Shown here piece by piece: positions 31,616 to 44,500 of a stretch of DNA of 64,000 nucleotides. This DNA comes from Chrysaora quinquecirrha (Eukaryota; Cnidaria; Scyphozoa; Semaeostomeae; Pelagiidae), in contig JACTAT010000037.1 in the NCBI GenBank assembly GCA_014526335.1, positions 4,233,958 through 4,297,957 on the forward strand, read 5' to 3'. Below the pieces are notes generated by a model. It ran no database searches. It was not told where the DNA came from and saw only the letters and a program-made list of their open reading frames with translations. Position 1 is the stretch's first letter. Each line of letters starts with the position of its first letter. Made by a program: the position numbers and the translations under genes.

Positions 31616-33612
31616 ATGTCTAAGTCACTTAGTGGTATATCATTTCACTGGAATGCAAAGAAAGAAGATATTGAAAAAGAAACAGACGCCCTAATTCAAC
31701 AATCAAAAGTGTTTATGATTTGGTGGCAAAGCTTGCCCCTGAAGATGCAACTTACGACAAAGTTGTCAAAGTGTTGGCTGATAACCAACTTGACTATGAC
31801 ACGAGAAGAAATGTTCTCGACTTCCCACAACATGTATCACCTGACAAAGAAATACGCGAGGCATGTACTAATGCAGACAAAAAGCTTTCAGATTTTGAAG
31901 TTGAGATGAGCATGCGAAAAGATGTCTTCGACAATCTTGTGGCGTGCAGCGAAAAAGGTGAGCAAATGCCAGCTGAAGGGAAAAGATTCTTGGAAAGATT
32001 GATCAAGTATGGAAAAAGAAATGGACTACATTTGTCCAGTGAAATTCAGGATGAAATTAAAAACATCAAGAAAAGAATGAGTGATATTTCTATTGACTTC
32101 AACAAAAATTTGAATGAAGAAAACACAATTCTTGAATTTCCTGCAGCAGATTTGAATGGATTGCCTGAAGATTTCATTTCAAGTTTGGAAAAAGCAGAAA
32201 ATGGGAACCTCAAGGTCACTCTCAAGTATCCACACTATTTTCCTGTCATGAAGAAAGCAAGCAACCCCGAAACCAGGAGAAAGATGGAGGCAGCATTCAG
32301 CTCAAGATGCATGAAAGAAAACACACCAATCTTGGAGGAACTGGTGAAACTTCGTTCCAAAATGGCTTCTCTTCTTGGTTATCCTACTCATGCTGCTTAC
32401 ATTACTGAGATGAGGATGGCTAAAACAGCAGAGAATGTTGCAAACTTTTTGTCAGATCTTGCGTCAAAACTATCAGATCTTGGCAAAAATGAAATGAATG
32501 AAATGCTCCAGTTGAAAAAAGAAGAATGTGAAAAGCTTGGTCTTGAATATGATGGCAAGATCAATATGTGGGATCTGAAGTATTATATGAGAATTATAGA
32601 AGAAACAAAATATTCCGTAGATCATAACAAATTGAAAGAATACTTCCCATTGTCTGTAGTTACAGAAGGTTTGCTTGCCATGTACCAAGAACTTCTCTGC
32701 TTGAAATTTGAAGAAATTCCAAATCCTGACGTATGGAACAAAGATGTTCAATTGTTTTCTGTCAAAGATAAAGAATCCAGTGAGCTTCTGGGTTACTTTT
32801 ACCTTGATCTCTTCCCTAGAGAAGGAAAATTTAGTCATGCTGCTTGTTTTGGAATTCAACCTGGATGTCTGAAACCAGATGGAAACCGACAGCTATCTGT
32901 TGCAGCAATGGTAGCCAACTTTCCTGTCCCTACAGATGAAAGACCGTCATTGTTTACTCATGATGATGTTGAGACCTTTTTCCATGAATTTGGTCACGTT
33001 ATGCATCAAATTTGCGCTCAAGCCAACTTTGCTCTTTTCAGTGGAACTCATGTGGAACGAGATTTTGTGGAAGCACCATCTCAGATGCTGGAAAATTGGT
33101 GCTGGGAGAAAGAACCAATTCGAAGAATGTCAAAGCATTACAAAGATGGCAGCAGTATTCCAGATGATATTCTTGACAAGCTGTTGAAATCAAGACTTGC
33201 AAATGCAGGCCTTTTTAATCTTCGACAGCTCACACTGGGAACATTTGATCAAAGAATCCATACATCAACTGAAGCAGACACACAGAAAGTTTTCAAAGAG
33301 ACAGCTGATGCAATAATGATGATCTCACCTTCTCCAGAAACAAACATGGCAGCTTCATTTGGTCATCTTGCTGGTGGATATGATGCTCAATATTATGGCT
33401 ATCTTTGGAGTGAAGTCTACTCCATGGATATGTTTCAATCAAGATTCAAAAAAGAAGGCATAATGAATCCTAAAGTAGGCAAAGATTACAGAGATAAAAT
33501 CTTAAAACCAGGTGGATCTCTTGATGCTATTGAGCTGATAAAGAATTTCCTTGGAAGAGAACCAAATCAGGATGCCTTCCTCATCAGCAAGGGACTTAAA
33601 CCAGCTGAATAA
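31616..33612 (+). CDS. THOP1: Thimet oligopeptidase/neurolysin (M3A zinc peptidase), intronless, one frameshift
   Basis: Full-length match to the M3A family in one exon. The ATG at 31616 starts [15 protein letters not shown] and the frame reads ALIQQSK to 31708. One base is then missing in the A-run 31705-31708, and the downstream frame ([12 protein letters not shown] onward) runs unbroken to TAA at 33610-33612. Landmarks: NILDFPQHV-like [34 protein letters not shown]; the zinc site [11 protein letters not shown] with the third ligand Glu in [30 protein letters not shown]; and the C-terminal [10 protein letters not shown]. Length (about 665 residues across the shift) is close to the family's 680-690. 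It cleaves short peptides, usually in the cytosol. Strong protein conservation with a single homopolymer shift favours an assembly error or a very young pseudogene. Confidence 0.92.
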
Positions 33613-33989
33613 TTAACATTTCATAGACACAAACTGTTTTCATGATAAACATATTTAAACATATGCCAAGTAAACAAAAAACAACTCTAATTCATCAGTT
33701 TTTAAACATCACATCTCTGCTAATTTACAATGGGTAATCAAATGTTTAAAAAAATTTGCGTATTTGTTGGCAGTGTTTACTTCATTTTATTTAATCGATT
33801 TAATTATATTTATGCAGCATGTCAAAATATGAGTAGATTCAGTCAACTGAGAAGTAGTTTTTAAACCAATTGATTTTTGGATTCCTGAATTTGGATTAGC
33901 AAATTTTATTTTCCGTTACACTTGCAAGGCTGAAGACCATAAAAAGCTAAAAGGGATGTTGACTTGATTAAATAAATTGATGTTTCTAA
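33613..33989. other. Peptidase 3' flank
   Basis: AT-rich, presumably 3' UTR and spacer; no other feature seen. Confidence 0.45.
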
Positions 33990-34380
33990 TAGCCGGTAGT
34001 GTGAAATTGCTTGATGGGGATAAATCCTTTAACCCTACTCTTACATCGCATGAATTGTAGTGTCAATGATATAGTTGCACATTTCCGACTTCCCAGAGAA
34101 TGCAAAAACTCATTCAGATAAATGTTGAACAGAAGGGGCCCCAAGATCAAGCCTTGGGGGTATGCAGGGGCACTGGGAGCATGGGGGCAGCTGCCCCCAG
34201 AAATATTGTCAAATTCTTTTATTTTCCTATTTTTTTGCCCCAAAATTGTTGCTTCTGCCCCCACTGCCCTGCATTGCTTCTGGCGCCCTTGGGGGTATGA
34301 CACTTGAGGGTGTTTCTCTCACTGTGATTACTCCCTTAAAATGACGATAAAAGCTCAAATCCCAGTAGCGTAGGAAGAAG
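33990..34380 (-). mobile_element. LINE reverse-transcriptase fragment
   Basis: The minus strand encodes YPQGLILGPLLFNIYLNEF, the RT block containing the usual [11 protein letters not shown] motif. It is split by a 122-bp insert at 34165-34286. Confidence 0.65.
34165..34286. mobile_element. Small GC-rich insertion with 13-bp target duplication
   Basis: ccttgggggtatg occurs at 34152-34164 and again at 34287-34299. The insert between is 122 bp, G/C-rich at both ends (ggggcactgggagcatgggg and ccactgccctgcattgc), and interrupts LINE coding sequence exactly between the YPQG and preceding codons. Confidence 0.6.
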
Positions 34381-35558
34381 GAACTTTTTGGGGGCGAAGT
34401 GTTTTGAAACAACAGGCACAGTAGAAGCACATCAAAACAATACTCCAAAACAATGCAATTTGCAAAAAAATTAAAATTCCATTTTCTATGTTGGTCATTT
34501 CAAAAGGAATAACAAAACCACCCAAGAGATGTTTTCAATAAAAGCGGGCATTGCACAATTGCGGCTACATCCTGATTACATGACCAGGTGAGTCAAAGAC
34601 GACAATATATAAATCCTATCGTACTGTAACGACTGAAACCTCCGCACTCGATAGATTCATGCATTAGACCATTTGTTCAAATCACAGCCACAGTATTTCT
34701 AAAAGTTTTCGGAACTAAGATATGCTGAGTTGAATGGTGATGGAATTGAACCAACCCAAATTACCAGCTGACCCAGCTCTGGGTGGATTGGGTGGCTCTG
34801 GCTCCACCGTTTAGTAATGCCAGACTGAAACCAGAAAAGAGGAATCTCACTGTCACAATCAAATATTATGTACAACGGTGAGGTGAGACAAGATTACAGT
34901 GCGTTAAAATAACAGAACAAGATAAAAATATGTACATGGTACAGGTAGTTGCTGATGTGATCATATTCTATGCAATAAACTCCTTTTATTCTACAGTCCA
35001 AGTTTAGCGACTTAACAACATTGCATCCTTCTTTTTGGCCCACAGTATTGAATTTTGCGAGGGAGAATACAACTGTGAAAATGGCCCTTGGAAATACACG
35101 CATTTATTATAAGGAAGTGCTTTATAAAGAAGGCAGTACTCGGGCTGGCAAAAACTTAAGGAATTTCAGTACTGGACCGGAGACTACTAAGGAATCTGAC
35201 TTTTTCTTTAACTTAGCATTTCGATTTAAAAAAATGAAGTTTTGAATTAACAGAGCAAGCAATACCTATCGCCAATGGTTTTCAATCAGTATTCATTTCT
35301 ACTCGTCTTCTGAAACCTTTATGACCTATATTTCCTTGACCATTGGTTGTTTTTAAGAATCACAAAGTAAGAAGTTAAGGAATTGCTAAGGAATATTGAG
35401 TACTCAATTTTCACAATCAGTTAAGGAATTTTCAGTACTGGCCCTGAGCCGAATTCCTTATAAAAAAAAATGCGTGTAAGATTCAGACATGATTGATGGA
35501 GGAGGAAAATGTTTTCATTTTCCTCATATACGATGCACTGTATACTTCTCTGTATAGA
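34381..35558. other. Region downstream of TTC12, no gene seen
   Basis: Holds the TTC12 3' UTR; a minus-strand AATAAA is present near 35102-35107. No other coding signal recognised. Confidence 0.4.
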
Positions 35559-38500
35559 CTATACATCATTTTTGTTTGCTTGTAAAACTTGATGTAATAT
35601 TCCCAGACCATGCAGCTCTCGCAACTTCTCCAAGTGCCTGGAAGATCAAGAAGCTCCTTTTCAATTAAGTACTCTTGGGTGCCTAATTGCCGTCCCCCCC
35701 GCTAATTAATTTTGAAAATTTTTCCAACCCCCCGCTCTTATTAGGACCCCCCGCGCTTATTACATTTTCAACTTCGTGTAAGTGACGCGTATTGAAAATT
35801 CATATCAGAGTATTCAAAATCACAAAATAAATAGATACCAGTCTTGCATAGACAAAATAAGATAAAAATTGAGTCTGGGGAAGGAGAACAACTTTGAAAT
35901 AAATTTCTCACCCCCTCCCCCGCTAATTGGGACCCCGGCAATTAGTTTTGAACAAAATCCAACCCCCGCTAATTGGGACCCCCGGCAATTAGGCACCTAA
36001 GAGTAGCATCCTGTAAATGGCACACCAATCGTAAAGGCGGGCAAAAACCGTGCCAAAATTGTTGGCCAACATTTTGGCTGAAAATAGGACAACATGTTGG
36101 TACAGTTTGCCATACCATCACAACATTTGAGATGTTTTGGGTTGCTGAAGTCATCTAAAAATGATCTTTTGCAAACATGGCCGAAAAGGAAGCAGCTGTT
36201 TGATTAATTGCTCGCTCTTTTGGTTGACGACGAAGAAGAAAAAGCTCGTGGTCCCACTCAAACCGCCAGCTTCAATCTATTTCTCAACAATTGTTATAGG
36301 TACGCATGCACCTAGCTAACTGTTGTTAACAAATAAATTAGTACAGCAGGAATACAACCCCTTTTGGGTTTTAGACAAAATGCATATTATCAAGTGAAAT
36401 GCCCGTATGTGGAACATTGTTGAATGATGTACTAACTGATTTAGTTTTTCAAGATTTGAGTTATAACAAACCCAAACAAGCGAAGGGACTCGGCAAACAT
36501 TGTCAAACGAATGTTAAAACACTTTCAGTTCGTGAACTGGGAATCGGGCTTCGAAGAAACTTTTGACACAGAGCTTAGAGGCTTAAAGACAAAACGTCAG
36601 AGAGTTTTGACTACTGAGAATATTGCCGTAGGAACTTCTGTTCTATAAATGATTCAATCTTTAACGGGGGGTTATTTCTATTGAACAATAACAATGCAAA
36701 TCTGCCATTTAATAGTCTGAAATTCTTTCACTTCTACAAGCTAAGACGGCCTTCACATGAGAAGTTTCAGACCGGTTTGAATTTCATGCCGACCTGAAAT
36801 TAAATTCCGCGTCTGGTCAAAATTGTCCGTACAATCGCTGTCGCTGTCGCTATCGCCATTCGCTTGATGGAAGTCATAAAAAATCCTTAAAGGCAGGATC
36901 ACTGAGTTTTTCGGAACACGAAAAAGAAAAAAGGAATCTTTGTTTGATAAGATGAAAGAAGAAACTCCGCGTCCCAAGAGAGACGAAAGGAAACTCTTAC
37001 TAAAACTTCGCCTTGCAAAGCAAAGCTTTTTCAGAGTATGCTCTGAAGAAGAAATGTTTCTTCTAAAATTTTATGATTTACGTCTTCACTGCAAGAAGAT
37101 AAATACTTCTTCCAAACAAGCAGCAAGTTGCGTTGTCTTTCCTTGTTTCTACTATTTGTTTTGACAACTTGCAGAGATCTTACCTAGAATCTGTTGATGC
37201 CAACTTCCCAATGGCAATAGCCGCATTGTGCTTCACTTTCTGCTGGCATTTTTCATTCGTTGCAAGATACAACAAATTCTGCATAACATCCGTTGAAGCG
37301 ATTACTGCTGAAAATTTCTCTGAAAGTAAACAAAATGTTTGTATGAAGTGTTCACCATAAATTCAGATGACTTGAAGCCTTGAAGTCATGAGATATTGTT
37401 GTGAGGTGCTGTAAGACATGAAGTACCTTACTCCTATTATAGACTTATTAGCTGAGTCAAAGTTATCGCTCATCAAACCAACACTTAGACCCCGTTTACA
37501 CTATACCGGATAGCTATCGGAGCACCGCGTGCCTTAACCCATATCGGATAGGGCAAGTGCTTACATTATAGCGGATCTTTGAGTCTTGATTTTCATATCG
37601 GATAAACCAATTTACACTATACCAGATAGCCAAGACCACTCCGAAAGCTATCCGATATAGTGTAAATGGGACCGAGATTACTCCAATTGAGCTTCCAGCA
37701 GTTGATGGAAAATACTATAGAGCTTAAGTTAAATGATGGATTAGTAGCTAATTGATAGATAGTTAAATGAACGACGTTCAAAAAAATAAAGCCAACAGAA
37801 AAAGGTGGTAAAACATGAAAGAAATAGTTACGATGTTATATGAATAATAGTGATCTGTGCAGCATGACTTTCGTTCGACAGAAGGACAACATTATAAAAC
37901 GTTAGCAGGAAAACTTGAAATGTTTACAATGTTTGCAGCAGTTGCCTAACTCAAAACTGCTATTAAATGTTACAACTGGGAAAGCATATTTACCATTTTT
38001 TGTACAATTTCCAATACAAAGGGCAGCATTCCCAGCAGCATTTTCATCATTCGATTTAGTCAAATCCACCAAACAACGTATAACTGAAATGTCAATTAAT
38101 ATTTTATCAATAATCTGTATCGTTGACTTCAGTAATGTTCTACGGAATTTATCTACAATCTGGTACAAGAATTCAAGGCCCATTACAGGACAGGTATTAA
38201 GTGCTCTTTTGAGTGGTTAGTGCTATTATATGGCAAATGCTGACAATATCATGAACGGGCAATTTTAGAAACAATATGAGAAATACAACAATCACAGCGA
38301 CTCAATTAAAAACAATTACAAAACCCACTTTTTACAAAAAGTCACTTATTGGCCACGTATTGAGATGAAGCAAAAACTATATACGGTCATCACGGGGTAG
38401 TTTGATGAATTTAAGCGTATGATCAAAGTCGATGGACAGTACGATTAACAAACAAAACAAATAAAATATCACTGAAACCTTGTTTCTTCATCAAGTCGTT

Positions 38501-41500
38501 AATAGGTTCAGCCGATGCTGAGGTGCATAAAGCAATACATTTGATGATGTAATTTTTTGCTTTTTCATTTTCACTCTGTAAAGAAAACGATAAGTCATCA
38601 ATGCATTATTTTTTACCAAAGCAACTGAAGGACATATTACTCCTAAACAAAATAGTCATACTTCACAAGAATAATACTTTGTTAAAATATATCTTGCAGG
38701 TTCTATATAAAGGTTCTATATAGAGCAGTCCTTTTTGTATCATCATATTAGTTATCAACAATGGACACATTTGAAAACCTTACGGAACCTGGAAAATATA
38801 ATTTTCTGCCAATCGTAGAAAAAGAAGCAGAAATGTTGCTGCTAAAATGCTCGAATTCTAATAAGTGTACAGTAATCACAATCATGTATTGTATAAGCAA
38901 ATTAGAGGTCCTGAATGAGATGCAGATTCTAACAGTTAGTAAGTAAGTAAGTATTTATTCGCCACAAAATTAACAATCTAAATACATGAAAAATGGAATA
39001 GGCTAAATACAAGAAAAGCCGAAGATTAAAATAAGGCGATGTAAGACAGCATAAATTGAAATATAATGGGGATGTTGAAAACGTGGCAGGGATGGCATAA
39101 TACAGGCCCAAAATGTGGGTCTTATTTTCATTATGGTCCCTCTGAACGAAAAATGAAGGGTAAATGAAAAGAGCAAACAGAGCCTAATAATTGCACAACA
39201 GGAAATGAAGTTTTCGCTTGTTATTTCGCTTGAAACTACTCAATGAATCACAACTTTCTCCCAAAGACAGATTAACTGTGCTCTTTCATTAAAAAAGGTT
39301 GGAAAAAAGGCCTTTTAAGTCATACGATTTTCGGGTAACCAGTCTAAGGACCTGGACAAATGAACTGAATATTTTACTAAACATCTGCCAAAACTGCAGT
39401 TCAGTGAAACATCCAGTTCATTTGGCCACCTTGTTCGGTTACTGAACATCGTTCTATGACTGTTTGATCGGAGTCAGAAATGTTTGGTGAACAAAATTTG
39501 TTCAGAGGTACTTTCAGTTCATTTGGCCACGCAATTGAACATAGCCAAAAAGGTTTCAGTGGCATTTTCAGTGAAATATTGAGTTCATTTGGCCACTCGG
39601 CATTAAACATAGCCGAAAATGTTCAGTGGCATGTTCAGTGAATTCTTCAGTTCATTTGCCCAGGGCCTAACGGGAAACGTCTATAATGATAGATTAGCCT
39701 GGCGAAAACCTGGTGAAACCGGTTGGTTCCACTGGCTGCCTACGTAGCAGGCTGGATGGTAAACAGACTTCTGCCTTCTGAAAAAAATATCATAAGCAAA
39801 ATCGAGGGTACAAAGATCACTTAATACTTACAATTAAAACTGAAATAAATGTTTTGTATGTTCCTTCTCTGATAATATGGTCAGTCAGTTGAGGGCAAGA
39901 TGACATCAAACGATTCAGTAGTCCAGATGATCTCTATAAGACAAAAAATGTAACGTATCATGAAATGAAATTACTAACATCTATACATCACAGAGTTTTT
40001 ACTCTGATTCTAGAAGCCGCCCTTGATTATAAGCCGCCCTCTATTAAAATTTCGTTAAATTAAAAAAAAAGAAGCCTTTCAATAGAAGCCGCAGTAGAAA
40101 GTAGATAAAAACGAAACATTGTTTCATGATGATTTCTATTTCACCTTATTCAACGATTTTATCTTTTAAAAGCCCTCCATATACGTTATCCTATTATACT
40201 GTACACCTCACTGTCGTGTTGAATGTAGTCATCTAACGAAGGTATTGGTACATGCTCGATGCCTCAGTCATCACCTCAGTTGCTGTTGGGAGAGTCACAA
40301 CGGCTTTCAAAATATAGAAGCCCTTGAATACACGCATTACTTTCCTTTTGAAAATTTCAAGAAAATACCGTAAAGACTATCGTATGAAATCAGTGAGGAA
40401 ACAATGTCGAGTACCGTATCGAGAAGGTATTGTTATTTTTTCAAGGGGCATTTATTGCTCTGGATTCGCCCAGTTGGCCGCTAGAAGTTAGGCCATATGA
40501 CAATAATTATTGCAACAATACGTCTGTTGTAGAGAGGCGTCGGTTGCATGGAAATTTGTTTTAACATAAAAATGATTTAGGGGATGAAAGCATTTGTCCA
40601 TTATTCAGACGTATCCGTGTTTAGGTGTCCGTTAAATAAGGTCATATTAGCATCCTACCGTATGCAACCTGGTCCTATATCACCCATATACAAAGCAAAT
40701 TGCATGAAAGGATTTTACTTACTTCAGTAATCGTAGAGAACTTGTTATCCAATAAATTAATACAACTATCGTGGATTTTGAGTGCAGTTGCCTAAAAAGA
40801 AAAAAATGAATATCATCAATTCACAAATGTTACAGTAATGTAATAACGAGGTTGACGGCTGACATAAGAGGAGACCCATTTATGGCCTAGCTTGGAACAA
40901 CTATACTCACCCAAAGTAATGTCTGTGCAGTACGGTGGGGGATGTGCAGTACGGTGGCGGATGTTCAGTACGGTGGGGAGGCATCTTGCAGTACGGTGGG
41001 GGACGTTCAGTACGGTGGGGGGATATCATGATTGCCGTGGCGGATATTCAGTACGATGGGGGGGATATCTCTGAGTACGGTGGGGGATGTTCAGTACGGT
41101 GGGGGTAAACATTACATGGGGTGAAATTCAACTCACCATGTCAAGAGTGAGACTAACCGAGGTTAGATTCATCATCAATCCCAGCAAAGAAAAAACAGTA
41201 TTCTTCTTTTGCTTGTCATTTAAAGACTTCGAATAGAGAGTCTAGAAATTAATCCAAGAAGCAATCTTAACATGAGCTTTACTCTTTGGTACCTTATTCT
41301 TCAACGTTAATTAATTTTCTGAAAAATCTCCAACCCCCGCTCTTATTAGGACCTTGCCCGACGGAAATTCGCATTAACTTTTGTCCATCATTGTTGCCTA
41401 TTTAACTGTGACTTTCTTGATATAGGATTTCACTTATATTAGAGTCTTTGTTTGTTGGACCTATGGACAACCTAAGCTTATTAATACTATAGAGCCCGAC

Positions 41501-44500
41501 CCCCTTTATTTTGACCCCCGCCAATTAGACCGAAATACACCTTTTTTTTTAATAAGCAACCGCTCAATAAGCAACTAGGGCTGAACTGACCTTAACATTA
41601 AGCAACTTGAGGGCTCAATTGAATTTTGTAAGCAACTAAGAAGTCAAACAACCAAGCTTATACGCTTTCTTGTTGTTAAGAAATTGTTTGTTTTGCATGT
41701 TGAAGTTCTTAAGCTAACGTTTTTCCACTTACTGTCTCCCAAAAGTCGTGTTATAGGCCTAACAGTTGACGATTTTGACCCGCGAAGTCAGGGGTGGTTG
41801 TTAGGTAAAAAAGGTTAAGCAACTTTTAAGCAACTTTGAGGGCTGGACAAAAGTCAAGTTGCTTATTAAAAAAAAGTGTAGATACCTTGCATTTTGACAG
41901 CATATTTTACAACTTGGATTTCAACGGTACTCAGATAATGATAAGTAATAGAGCTGTTGCAGATAGACACAAAATCAATTCACAAGAGCGTAAATTCAGG
42001 AAACTTTGACAGAGCAGCCTCACCAACAAAGAGATAACTTTAAGCGGCAAAAGCGAAAAAAGTGCAAAAAGTCAATCGTTGTCTTCTCTGACTTACCAAA
42101 CTTGCTACCTCACGCAATACCTTGAAGGAGCAATATGGACGCCTCAAGCATCACCTAGCTATGACATCTCGCTGACGCAGCATGGCTAAATATTACTGAG
42201 AAAGCAAGAAGACACATAGAAGAAGTCATCCCTGTGCAAAAAGTTAAAATTTTTTTGCAGAGAAATACAAACTAACTAGAAAATCAGTACGAACACAAAC
42301 CCAGTACGAAAGCCAGACAACTGCACAGAAGATTTGACAGAGGAACAAAGATCTACCAAAGCAGTAAATTATTCAAGAAACAAGGAAAGCCCTAACAAGT
42401 TTTATCCAATAGAAAATCTCACGTGAAAATTTACATGAAGAACAAGCAAATGAAACGACAGAAAATTAAACATGAAGACGTTCTAGAGAATATCAATAAA
42501 TAGAAAATGACAGAAGCGAACAACACAGCACAAGAGCAAGTTATCAAGCAATTGCAGTCAAGAAGCAAACCAGATCAGCCTAAAGAAAATGAAATCTATC
42601 AAAACAGGAAATCAAGTTTGGCACAAAGGATGTCTCATGTCTTACCAATAACTTGGCACTTGCATTCCAAATATCTTGATCTGCTCCAAGTCCTGTTCTA
42701 AAATCATGATCTCTCGCAAGATTTCCAATCGCAGATACGCTCGTTGGCATTATCTTCAATATCGAATTCGAAAATGGTGTTTCTTGGTCACATTCAATAA
42801 GAACTTCCTATAAAAAATAACAAAACGATCACATGAAAATTCGATTTGCAGTCTCAGAAGTAGCCGAGTAATCTAATTTTCTTGTTTCATAACATTATTT
42901 TATAATTTACACACATATTTAGCTTATCTTCAAGTGAGTTTAAGCTTTACGTATTTCGAGCAAATTCCGGCATCAATATTCTTAGAAAATTGTTCGTATA
43001 AAAAATGCTGATTGGGTTTAATCTAAAAGAGCTGTGTAGAAGATAGCTAAACCATTGTTTTATTTCAGTTACCGTTATCGAATCGTTAACCTTTAGTAAT
43101 TACTAATACCAAGATAAAATAAGGAGAACCGTCCTTAGTTTTCCTTATATCTATTATCTTGCTAAAAAAAGGTCTTATGAGGCATAAGCTGTAGAAATGA
43201 ATCGGTATTTGACAGGAGATCAGTGTGATATTTATCCAACACAGCATTTTAGTTGTAAATTCTTTCTGTCAAAGGAGGGTAGTTCCGCTGACGTGATGTT
43301 GTGAGAGTTTATGCTAAAAGGTATGGATTCTATTCATTCGAGGGCGGACTCTAGGAATGCAAAGTTTCACGACAAGTGGAATAATAGAGGTATAAATGAC
43401 GGAATTTGAGGGATATCACGGGGCTAAAGAAGTATAGATTTATCACATTGTAAACGTGCTGTGGTGTCTTTGTCTAATCTAGCTAGCTCATTGTATCAGG
43501 AGCTCGGCGAGGTCCGGGCTCCAGCCCCAACTTCGGTAGCGCCACAGCAAGGGCCGGATTTCGTTCGTTCATCTAATTTTTTAGATCATAGCGGCTAGCG
43601 CTAAAACGTCATTTCACCTTTCATCGTAGCTTTTAAGTAAACGCGACCTTTTCTTGCAGTCATCCATTCCACTGCAAACGAAATGCCGTGATGTTTACAT
43701 GCGATGGAAGAAAAACTTAGTATGGGACAAACGTTATTTCAGATTGGTTTAAGAGGGTCTGACTTTGGGCTGGGAAAATGGGATTGGATGTGCAGGGACT
43801 GGAATTTTGTCCACTGGAATGGGGAACAGAACACCTTAAGTTTTACTTTTAATTTTACTTTTAATATATATAATTATATAGTATTTACTTTTTGAATAAA
43901 TCATCTTTGATACGAGTTTGTGATATATACACATACTACAGACACATGGCGTATCTCGAACCGGAAGTGATGATGCGGCATTTAATCATAACTTGTCAAA
44001 CTGGAATTGCCCATAGCAGAAGCAGTATTGTACATCGTGATCCCTCACTACATCGACATCTGTGCAACATTGGATACGTCAGGGAGGTATTTTTCCGATA
44101 TCTTTCAGATGATAGTAAAAAAATTTATATAATTTTGCAGTTAAACAATAAACTTTTTATCTGTTCTTCGTTGTAGTAACATTGGGTATACATGTTCATC
44201 AACGCTCATCAATACAATAAAATTATAATTACCATCATCTTTATGACAAAAGGCACAAAGTTATCCCTCAAGCCTTTCAGTAGCACTTTATCAATGCTAA
44301 AAAATAGAAAATCACAAATTAGGGAGGTCACTCTTCGGGGATTCGAGATCGAGTAAGGAGATCGGCAGCCGATAGAATTTCAAATTTAGAAAATAACAAA
44401 AATTTATAGCAGTGTATCAAAAAAGTAACATATTTTTGGGCTTTCATACAGCGATCTAGAAGTAGGAAACATCTCTAATCAGAATTCAGACAGCCTGGGC

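Noticed and set aside
34100..34344. Several overlapping plus-strand ORFs
   Set aside because: They are all readings of the GC-rich 122-bp insert and LINE antisense strand.
36753..36977. RHEIQTGLKLLM-ending ORF as TTC12 terminal exon
   Set aside because: An acceptor-like site precedes it, but its phase gives an immediate stop; 35559-35637 fits phase and homology (LRELHG).
40916..41106. CRISPR-like array
   Set aside because: Same reasoning: a G-rich minisatellite without spacers.
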